Position numbers and translations under genes: made by a program. Below the pieces are notes generated by a model. The model was not told the DNA's origin. It worked only from the letters and a program-made list of their open reading frames with translations, and did no database searches. A stretch of DNA of 5,272 nt from JBGSYN01 sp964412385 (GTDB taxonomy: Bacteria; Pseudomonadota; Alphaproteobacteria; Geminicoccales; Geminicoccaceae): contig CAYPOV010000313.1 in the NCBI GenBank assembly GCA_964412385.1, forward strand, positions 1-5,272. The letters are read 5' to 3'. This document shows, in pieces, positions 1-5,272 of this stretch. Every line of letters starts with the position of its first letter. Position 1 is the first letter of the stretch.

Positions 1-1713
1 GAGTGACCGGTGAAATGCGTTAACAAAGAAAGGATTGCCACCGGTTTTTTGATGTATCAGGTCCGCGAGATCAGCCAATTCCTTGGCTTTGGCCATTCGA
101 GCGGCGAAGGCGTCGTTGAGCAACTCCAACAAATGGCTTTCTTTGAGAGGTGCGAGTCGAATATCAGAGATTTCGACTGACTCCATTTCCTCCAGTTCCC
201 GCAACAAGATCATGAACGGATGAGAAGCATCGACCTCATTATCCCGATAGGCGCCCAAGAAATACAGATTGCCGAGTGCTGGGTCGGACGCCAGCAGACG
301 AATTAGTTGTAGTGTACCCGAATCTGCCCATTGGAGATCGTCCAAGAATATGACTAGCGGATGATGGACATTTGCAAATGCCCGAACAAAATTGCAGAAG
401 ACAGCATTAAACCGATTTCGTGCTTCGCCCGGAGAGAGTTCGGCGACCGGAGACTGCGTGCCGATTAAGAGTTCGACCTGCGGGATAACGTCGACGATGA
501 CTTGTCCATTGTTTCCGAGTGCGCTTTTCAGGCGATTGCGCCAGCGCTCTATGGCCTCGTCATCCTCTGCCAGGATTTGGCGAATAAGGTCCTGAAACGC
601 TTGGATCGGCGCGCTATAAGGTTGATTGCGTTGAAACTGGTCAAATTTGCCGTTGATATAGTATCCACGCGCACGTAGGACCGGTTTCTTGATCTCGTTG
701 ATCAGCGCCGATTTACCGACGCCCGAATAACCGGAAACAAACGTAAATGCCAAATTGCCTTGGCTGATTTGTTCAAATGTATTCAGAAGTATCGCTATCT
801 CGTCTTGACGTCCATACAATTTCGTAGGAATTTCAAAGCGATCACTAATATCTTTTGAAGCGAGTGCAAATGTCTCTATCGAGCCACGCTCTCTGTATTG
901 CGAGGCACAACGCTTGAGATCGGCCACCAATCCCGATGCGGTGTAGTAACGCTCACTTGGATTCTTGGCCAGAAGCTTCATGACGATTTCGGAAGCGACC
1001 TGTGGGACAGACCGATCGATGGATGATGGGGGGGCCGGCAGAACGGCAATATGACTGTAGATCAGCTCGACGGTGTCGTAGACATCGAATGGGCGTTTTC
1101 CAGTAAGGATGTCATAGAAAATTGCACCGAGGGCGTAGAAATCGCTCCGCCAATCGCCAATCAAGTCGGTCCGCCGTGTTTGCTCCGGTGACGCAAACGC
1201 GAGCCGGTCGGGGAAAGGCAAATACCCCGTTGTGGCACGCGCAGCATCTGAGATTTTGGTACAAAGACTCAAATCCAGAAACGCAACATCAAGCGAATTA
1301 AAATCAACCAATATGGTTTCTGGTTCAAGATTGTTGTGAATAAAGTCTTGATGATGCAACTCGCTCAAGGCGGAAGCTAGAGAGACCATCAATTCAAGCA
1401 TCTCTATCCGCTCGAGGCGCTCTCCAGTCAGTATTGACTCGAGCGTCGATCCGGGACGGTCCTCTAAGACAATGAACGCAACCCGCTGATGATAGTCAAT
1501 ATCCAGAAGTTCCGTTGCACTCCTACAATGTGAAGCAACATTCTCCTCGAACTCATGCTCGATACGCTCGTTCGTAAGACTTAGTGGCCGTTCCTTGTTG
1601 GGCCATTTGATCAACACTTTGCAGTTGTCGCTGATGCGAACCGCACGGTGGAAATCGTAGCTTGTGGACGAGGCAATCTTTTGTTCTATGCGATAGCCGG
1701 GAATATGGAGCAT
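1..1713 (-). CDS. Kinase-like/AAA-ATPase signalling protein (PknK-like multidomain family), 3' end outside the window
   Basis: The reading frame is open from an ATG at 1713 to the left edge, giving 571 residues without a stop; an in-frame TAA lies at 1737-1735. A Shine-Dalgarno-like AAGAGAGG (1727-1720) sits six bases before the ATG and fixes the start. Residues about 5-275 form a Ser/Thr-kinase-like domain: VLIK with Lys36, IHNNLEPET at 125-133, DLS at 147-149, SPEQ at 175-178, and a C-lobe reading LGAIFYDILTGKRPF. Residues about 300-571 are an AAA_16-type ATPase with Walker A GYSGVGKS (328-335), the family signature GKFDQFQRN (from 355), Walker B VIFLDDLQW (454-462) and GAYRDNEVD (487-495). 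This order is typical of cytoplasmic proteins often annotated as trifunctional kinase/ATP-binding/histidine kinase, usually well over 1,500 residues with GAF and histidine-kinase domains further on; those parts are not visible here. The kinase domain lacks the catalytic Asp and a glycine-rich loop, so it is probably inactive. GC is lower than in the genes to the right. Confidence 0.93.
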   Translation of the reverse strand, partial: MLHIPGYRIEQKIASSTSYDFHRAVRISDNCKVLIKWPNKERPLSLTNERIEHEFEENVASHCRSATELLDIDYHQRVAFIVLEDRPGSTLESILTGERLERIEMLELMVSLASALSELHHQDFIHNNLEPETILVDFNSLDVAFLDLSLCTKISDAARATTGYLPFPDRLAFASPEQTRRTDLIGDWRSDFYALGAIFYDILTGKRPFDVYDTVELIYSHIAVLPAPPSSIDRSVPQVASEIVMKLLAKNPSERYYTASGLVADLKRCASQYRERGSIETFALASKDISDRFEIPTKLYGRQDEIAILLNTFEQISQGNLAFTFVSGYSGVGKSALINEIKKPVLRARGYYINGKFDQFQRNQPYSAPIQAFQDLIRQILAEDDEAIERWRNRLKSALGNNGQVIVDVIPQVELLIGTQSPVAELSPGEARNRFNAVFCNFVRAFANVHHPLVIFLDDLQWADSGTLQLIRLLASDPALGNLYFLGAYRDNEVDASHPFMILLRELEEMESVEISDIRLAPLKESHLLELLNDAFAARMAKAKELADLADLIHQKTGGNPFFVNAFHRSL

Positions 1714-1728
1714 GTGGGGCCTCTCTTG

Positions 1729-1748
1729 ACGTTGTTATCTTCCAACGT
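1729..1748. repeat. Gapped inverted repeat beside the kinase/ATPase ribosome-binding site
   Basis: ACGTTG (1729-1734) and CAACGT (1743-1748) are perfect 6-base inverted arms around an 8-base spacer. The repeat ends one base upstream of the Shine-Dalgarno stretch of the minus-strand kinase/ATPase gene. It could be an operator for a dimeric regulator, or an mRNA hairpin that affects translation. The arms are short, so chance cannot be excluded. Confidence 0.45.
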
Positions 1749-1769
1749 TTTGTTTATTCGATCTTCCTC

Positions 1770-1788
1770 CTCGCGTCTTTCGCGCGAG
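1770..1788 (-). terminator. Possible weak hairpin after spoVR
   Basis: CTCGCG (1770-1775) pairs perfectly with CGCGAG (1783-1788) around a 7-base loop, 23 bases past the spoVR stop codon. No U-rich run follows on the minus strand; the next bases are GAGGAAGATCG. It is therefore not a standard intrinsic terminator and may be only an mRNA 3' end structure or an attenuating hairpin between spoVR and the kinase/ATPase gene. Confidence 0.25.
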
Positions 1789-1811
1789 CAAGACAGCAAT
1801 GGTCGATTGAT

Positions 1812-3263
1812 CTATGTCATGAGCTTGGCATCGAAACCACTCGATGACATGGTCATGAGCGCGGGTTTGTCGCGCAGGCGGGTTTCAAGCGCGACATTGT
1901 TCCCCCACAACGTGCGCAAGTGCGCCAGAGTCTTCTCCGCGTGACTCATGTCGAGATCACGGCCGTCATGTTCATGCGCAAGGTAAAGGCATCGCTGATG
2001 CCCGTAATCGGCATCCTGGACGCGGATCACGGGCATGGTACTGGTGCCGGTATTGCTAATTAGCGACTGCTTGACTTCCAGCCAATTATCTTCATCAGAA
2101 ACCTTCGTCACGACTAGATGTTCGCCTCTTGGCTTGAAACTAAAGAGATCAAGTTCCCGCATGAGATCTTGAGTAAGAAAACGCCTGAGAAAGGCTTGGT
2201 CTCGGTCGCTTTCTCGGACCTCAAACATCTTGGCGCGTCCCGCACCGCTCTCCGAGCCACCAAAGCGCTTTTCGATATCATGCCAGATGACAAACCCTAC
2301 ATGGTAGGGATTGATACCGCCCGGATGTGGACAGATGACCTGATTATGACGAACCAGAAATTCCATATGGATTTCTTGCGGAAGGTCGAGCGCGTTCATG
2401 ATCTTATGGTGCCAATAGCTCGCCCATCCCTCATTCATGATCTTGGTATCGATTTGTGGGATGAAGTACTGTGCCTCTTCATCCACGACGGTGAGAATAT
2501 CGGCTTGCCAATCCTCGATGTCGGGCTTGTGATCGCGGATGAAGAGAAGAACATCCTCATCGGGCTCGATGGGAGTTCGGCTCAGATCAGGCTCGATAGT
2601 TTCCGATCGCGTAGTGAGATGCTCAAACCCGGTTCGCGGAGGCAATGCGGTCTCGAGTTCGCGGCGCTTCTGCTCACTTCGATCGAGCTTGCGTATCGAA
2701 GGGTTGCGACTGCGGTTGAACGCGAGGGCGTGTGCGGCATCGAGGAACAACTCGACAGCTTCCCATCCTATCGAGGGGTCTTCCTGGTAGCGACGCACAC
2801 GATCGGCACGCGCTTTGAAGGATGGAATGGTCTCCTTGGCATTGGTAGCCTTACGATAGCCGAAATTATTCTTGAAAAAATCATTGTGGCCATAAACGTG
2901 GGCGATGGTGAGAATTTGAAGGCACAGGCTGTTGTCACGCATCAAATAGGCAAGACACGGATCCGAGTTGATCACCATCTCATAGGGAAGACCTGATACC
3001 CCATGATCATAGCGTGTCTTGGTCTGCTCGAACGCCTTACCGTAACTCCAATGGGGATAGTGCGCAGGCATGCCATGATAGGCCATAAAGCCGAGCATGG
3101 CATTTTGGTCGCAGACTTCGAACTCCTGAGGGTAGGTGTCGAGACCAAACTCCGCAACCACCTCGCGGACACGCTCGTCCCAATACTCGAGATCCTTCAG
3201 GGTCCATTCCGCCATTTCGTCATCCCATAAGTAGAGCTGCCGCTTTCGCACGGTTTTCGGCAA
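1812..3263 (-). CDS. spoVR: SpoVR family protein
   Basis: This gene encodes a 483-residue SpoVR-family protein, probably cytoplasmic; no signal peptide or membrane segment is seen. Family hallmarks are FGLDTYP (39-45), YPHWSYGK (69-76), INSDPCLAYL (98-107), AHVYGHNDFFKNNF (121-134), NEGWASYWHH (277-286) and GINPYHVGF (316-324). The His/Glu-rich motifs resemble a metalloenzyme, but the biochemical activity of SpoVR is not established. In Bacillus the protein is needed for the spore cortex; in non-sporulating proteobacteria (YcgB) it is usually linked with PrkA kinase and YeaH in stationary-phase or stress response. Neither partner is visible here. The length is close to the family norm of about 470-510. 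The start is uncertain: the first in-frame start after the TGA at 3290 is TTG 3263, followed by GTG 3251 and ATG 3215, and none has a strong Shine-Dalgarno. Family similarity begins near residue 19, so the ATG at 3215 would keep most or all of it. The stop is TAG. Confidence 0.95.
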   Translation of the reverse strand: MPKTVRKRQLYLWDDEMAEWTLKDLEYWDERVREVVAEFGLDTYPQEFEVCDQNAMLGFMAYHGMPAHYPHWSYGKAFEQTKTRYDHGVSGLPYEMVINSDPCLAYLMRDNSLCLQILTIAHVYGHNDFFKNNFGYRKATNAKETIPSFKARADRVRRYQEDPSIGWEAVELFLDAAHALAFNRSRNPSIRKLDRSEQKRRELETALPPRTGFEHLTTRSETIEPDLSRTPIEPDEDVLLFIRDHKPDIEDWQADILTVVDEEAQYFIPQIDTKIMNEGWASYWHHKIMNALDLPQEIHMEFLVRHNQVICPHPGGINPYHVGFVIWHDIEKRFGGSESGAGRAKMFEVRESDRDQAFLRRFLTQDLMRELDLFSFKPRGEHLVVTKVSDEDNWLEVKQSLISNTGTSTMPVIRVQDADYGHQRCLYLAHEHDGRDLDMSHAEKTLAHLRTLWGNNVALETRLRDKPALMTMSSSGFDAKLMT

Positions 3264-3286
3264 ACCGCGCGCTGGGGCTCGAACAA

Positions 3287-3314
3287 ATCATAAGCCGCCT
3301 GCAGCCCGTGTCGA
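3287..3314 (-). promoter_or_regulatory. Candidate sigma70-type promoter for spoVR
   Basis: On the minus strand, TCGACA (3314-3309, five of six matches to TTGACA) is separated by 16 bases from TATGAT (3292-3287, five of six matches to TATAAT). Transcription would begin near 3280, leaving a 17-base leader to the TTG at 3263 or about 65 bases to the ATG at 3215. This suggests that spoVR can be transcribed independently of the upstream cNMP/FHA gene. It is a motif match only. Confidence 0.45.
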
Positions 3315-3345
3315 GGTTCAACCTTGAGGTAAGGGTGTCAAGCGT

Positions 3346-4206
3346 CTAGGATGACGAAGAATCGACAACGATACGAAAGGCGAAATCGGATTTTTCACCC
3401 CCAGCAATAACGATATTGTCGCCACGCTGAAGCGGTGCTCGAACGGAAGGAAAGTTCTCACCGACATAGTGGTCGTTGACACGCGTTCCGAGCGTGCTGG
3501 TGGTGTCGCTGATGACATATCCCTCTTCCGTCTCCAAAATCGTAAAATGAATGCGGGAAAGGCGGTAAGGTTTTGTGTCGTTGATGGCCAAATCGACATC
3601 AACGGAGGGACGCGGCTCGCCATTATCGATACGCCTGCCGACCGCGAACGGAAATGCGGAGACAACCAATCCCTCCTCGGGGATCTCAATCGATGTTCGA
3701 TCCGACGCTGAACAAATCCGAATGCTCATTCTCGTTCGCACCCCAGAGCGCTTACCGCGCCCTGCTTCCACCGCCACAAGCGCTGCCGGCCTTCTGGGCG
3801 TATCACTCATTTCCTCCAGCAGTGCCGCAATCCGGTGATCGGCGGCACTCAATCGTTCGCATAATCGCCGTAACGTTTGAAACGCCAAATCGCGATCGGC
3901 ACTGACACGCGACAAAAAGCTCTCGAGATCAAACAAATCAACCTCGGTTTCCTTGTCCGCGACAATGGTTGCCGTCCTCTCCCGTCCCTGGATCACCCCC
4001 ATCTCGCCAACGACTTCACCTTCACGGATCCGACCGATCTCGACCCTTTCACCGGCCAGGACTTTGCCGACGATCACCTCGCCACGTCTGATGACCACGA
4101 CGTAATCACTCGGCTCACCCTCCTCGAACAGGATGTCGCCCGGGCGGAGCTTCCTTCTCTCCACCGGCTCGCCACAGCCAGAACTCGGATCGTCCCGTCG
4201 TGTCAT
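3346..4206 (-). CDS. Cyclic nucleotide-binding domain plus FHA domain protein
   Basis: This is a 286-residue soluble protein with two signalling domains and no DNA-binding or catalytic domain. Residues about 15-105 form a CRP-like cyclic-nucleotide-binding fold: PGDILFEEGEPSD (22-34), then the phosphate-binding-cassette stretch VGEMG...RERTAT (66-80), keeping Gly67, Glu68, Arg77 and Thr78, which suggests that ligand binding remains possible. A helical linker follows (about 105-135). Residues about 185-282 form an FHA domain with VGRR (189-192), LSRIH (216-220), STLGTRVND (237-245) and a C-terminal Phe/Val strand, ending in four serines. FHA domains bind phosphothreonine peptides; the Arg191, Ser217 and His220 positions are kept, but the Asn of the usual S-T-N-G-T is Leu239. 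The ATG at 4206 has GAAGGA ten bases upstream. The gene is divergent from otsB and 82 bases upstream of spoVR. A role relaying a second-messenger signal to a phosphoprotein partner is inferred; the target is unknown. Confidence 0.9.
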   Translation of the reverse strand: MTRRDDPSSGCGEPVERRKLRPGDILFEEGEPSDYVVVIRRGEVIVGKVLAGERVEIGRIREGEVVGEMGVIQGRERTATIVADKETEVDLFDLESFLSRVSADRDLAFQTLRRLCERLSAADHRIAALLEEMSDTPRRPAALVAVEAGRGKRSGVRTRMSIRICSASDRTSIEIPEEGLVVSAFPFAVGRRIDNGEPRPSVDVDLAINDTKPYRLSRIHFTILETEEGYVISDTTSTLGTRVNDHYVGENFPSVRAPLQRGDNIVIAGGEKSDFAFRIVVDSSSS

Positions 4207-4324
4207 AAGGCCGTCATCCTTCTCTGGATCGTCATGCCCAACGCAATGCCTTCTGGCGATTTCGTCGCGCAGGGTCTAGGGGTGGGTGACCCATGCGAGG
4301 GACCGATAAGGCCGGAGGAACCGA
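4207..4324. promoter_or_regulatory. Divergent intergenic region between the cNMP/FHA gene and otsB
   Basis: These 118 bases must hold the otsB promoter and probably that of the cNMP/FHA gene. No convincing -35/-10 pair, and no GGAAC/CGTT pair of the alphaproteobacterial general-stress sigma factor, was found on either strand. The one symmetric element is the 11-base palindrome TGGGTGACCCA at 4283-4293, a possible but unproven operator. The Shine-Dalgarno GGAGGA for otsB is at 4314-4319. Confidence 0.4.
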
Positions 4325-5146
4325 ATGACGCCAGCAACGCCGCACGACGCCAAAGCACTCGCTAACGCCATGGACCACATCGAGACGGTGCGGCACATGG
4401 CGCAAGCGCGAAACCTTGCCGTCTTTCTGGATTTCGACGGCACACTAGCCCCCATCGTGGCACGCCCCGAAATGGCTGCTCCTACGGAAGAGATGCGACG
4501 AACCCTCCAAACACTCGGCGAGACCGTTTGTGCTGCCGTCATCAGCGGGCGCGACCGCGAGGATGTTGCAACCCGTATCAGCGTTTCAAGCCTCACCTAC
4601 GCCGGAAGTCACGGCTTCGACATCCAAGGCCCGAACGGCCTGCGCTATCTCGCGGGCGAAGAATGGCTGCCCATCCTCGCAAGCGCCAATCAGCAGCTTG
4701 AAACCTCATTGGGCGAATCCGACGGCGTTCAAATCGACCGCAAGCAATTCGCAACCGCTGTACACTACCGCAACGCACCACCCTCGTCCCATGCCATGGT
4801 CAAGGAAACGGTAGAGACAATCGCAACATCATTCGCCGAACTGCGCCTCAAATGCGGAAAAATGGTGTGGGAGCTTCAGCCTGCCATCGATTGGCACAAA
4901 GGCCATGCCCTGGAGTGGCTGCTCGAGAATTGGCCAAAACCTGCGGGCGACTGGTTTCCGCTCTATCTCGGCGACGATGTCACCGATGAAGACGGCTTTG
5001 CCGCGGTTGCGGAGCGCGGTCTCGGCATTCTCGTTGATCCCGCCGACCGCCCGACTCAGGCCAACGCTTTTCTCCCGGACGTCAATGCCGTACAAACCTA
5101 TCTCGATGCCCTCATCGAGATCGCAAAGTCAGCCAAAGCACCCTAA
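4325..5146 (+). CDS. otsB: Trehalose-6-phosphate phosphatase (HAD superfamily)
   Basis: The 273-residue product is a cytoplasmic HAD-family phosphatase that hydrolyses trehalose 6-phosphate to trehalose and phosphate (EC 3.1.3.12), the second step of the OtsA-OtsB pathway making an osmo- and stress protectant. HAD motif I is FLDFDGTLAP with nucleophile Asp36 and acid/base Asp38; motif II is VISGRD with Ser74; GSHGFD (94-99) lies at the start of the cap domain, followed by the OtsB-type stretch GKMVWELQP (178-186) and HKGHAL with Lys192 as the likely motif III lysine; motif IV is LGDDVTDEDGF with Asp217, Asp218 and Asp221. The length matches the family (about 250-290). The ATG at 4325 is set by GGAGGA five bases upstream. 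No otsA (trehalose-6-phosphate synthase) is in the window; it could lie elsewhere. The family's common ELRP is ELQP here, and its DKG is HKG; neither is a known catalytic loss. The gene is divergent from the cNMP/FHA gene and convergent with the tRNA. Confidence 0.95.
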   Translation: MTPATPHDAKALANAMDHIETVRHMAQARNLAVFLDFDGTLAPIVARPEMAAPTEEMRRTLQTLGETVCAAVISGRDREDVATRISVSSLTYAGSHGFDIQGPNGLRYLAGEEWLPILASANQQLETSLGESDGVQIDRKQFATAVHYRNAPPSSHAMVKETVETIATSFAELRLKCGKMVWELQPAIDWHKGHALEWLLENWPKPAGDWFPLYLGDDVTDEDGFAAVAERGLGILVDPADRPTQANAFLPDVNAVQTYLDALIEIAKSAKAP

Positions 5147-5149
5147 TCC

Positions 5150-5223
5150 TGGAGCGGGTGAGGGGAATCGAACCCCCGTCTTAAGCTTGGGAAGCTTCTG
5201 CTCTGCCATTGAGCTACACCCGC
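5150..5223 (-). tRNA. tRNA-Gly (anticodon CCC)
   Basis: The minus strand folds into a full cloverleaf. The acceptor arms GCGGGTG/CACCCGC pair perfectly, the D arm is GCTC/GAGC, the anticodon loop is TTCCCAA with CCC at 5191-5189, the T arm is GGGGG/CCCCT with loop TTCGATT, the discriminator base is T and the CCA end is encoded (5152-5150). It closely resembles E. coli tRNA-Gly(CCC), which reads GGG codons. The lowest anticodon-stem pair would be G-A, so that stem is effectively four pairs. Upstream, TTGCCA (5262-5257) resembles a -35 box, but no good -10 follows. Confidence 0.96.
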
Positions 5224-5272
5224 GAGCCCTCGAGATGTGCGACACGGCTGCGAGCTTGGCAAGCCCAAACGC

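Noticed and set aside
1648..1944. A 98-codon plus-strand frame spanning the spoVR/kinase gap
   Set aside because: It overlaps the ends of two well-supported minus-strand genes and its product shows no recognisable feature.
2118..2996. A 292-codon plus-strand open frame with an ATG start
   Set aside because: It lies wholly antisense to spoVR, whose motifs are unmistakable. The product resembles no family I know, and no Shine-Dalgarno is evident. It is most likely a by-product of spoVR codon use.
3313..3341. A perfect TTGACA (3341-3336, minus strand) before spoVR
   Set aside because: The hexamers at 16-18 base spacing (such as GAACCT and AACCTC) are poor -10 matches. The TCGACA/TATGAT pair further on is better balanced.
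4207..4324. General stress sigma factor (EcfG-type GGAAC/CGTT) promoter for otsB
   Set aside because: The only GGAAC (4317-4321) overlaps the ribosome-binding site and has no CGTT at the right distance. No match occurs on the other strand.
3877..4365. A 162-codon plus-strand frame reaching into otsB
   Set aside because: It is mostly antisense to the cNMP/FHA gene and overlaps the start of otsB in another frame. The otsB ATG at 4325 has its own strong ribosome-binding site and intact HAD motifs.
5150..5223. tRNA gene as the attachment site of an integrated element
   Set aside because: No integrase and no repeat of the tRNA 3' end is present in the window; otsB lies directly against the 3' end.

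Overview
The window carries five genes and almost no non-coding space. Three genes lie on the minus strand in the order cNMP/FHA protein (4206-3346), SpoVR-family protein (3263-1812) and a large kinase-like/AAA ATPase (from 1713, running off the left edge). A plus-strand trehalose-6-phosphate phosphatase gene (otsB, 4325-5146) diverges from them. A minus-strand tRNA-Gly(CCC) gene (5223-5150) ends only three bases beyond the otsB stop codon.

The source is a bacterium, most likely a proteobacterium. The tRNA-Gly with encoded CCA, the OtsB sequence, and the moderately high GC of the right half (about 59% in lines counted by hand) suit an alphaproteobacterium, but this placement is tentative. The kinase/ATPase gene is clearly lower in GC (about 47% in sampled lines), and spoVR is in between.

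The three minus-strand genes share a direction, with gaps of 82 and 98 bases. They could be partly co-transcribed, although a reasonable promoter-like pair sits just before spoVR. Together they hold a cyclic-nucleotide-type sensor domain joined to a phosphothreonine-reader (FHA) domain, a SpoVR protein (a family elsewhere linked to the PrkA kinase), and a PknK-like signalling protein. This looks like a stress or signalling locus, and a trehalose gene next door fits a stress theme. The functional link is inferred from position only.

The most notable observation is that the kinase-like domain has lost its catalytic-loop aspartate and neighbouring key residues (HNNLEPET where active kinases have HRDLKPEN), while the adjacent ATPase domain keeps intact Walker motifs. 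It is probably a pseudokinase attached to a working signalling ATPase. Other points are a gapped inverted repeat against the ribosome-binding site of that gene, a SpoVR that resembles the Bacillus/Clostridia/delta-type branch more than E. coli YcgB, and the very tight tail-to-tail meeting of otsB and the tRNA. I found no mobile element, CRISPR array or clearly new system.
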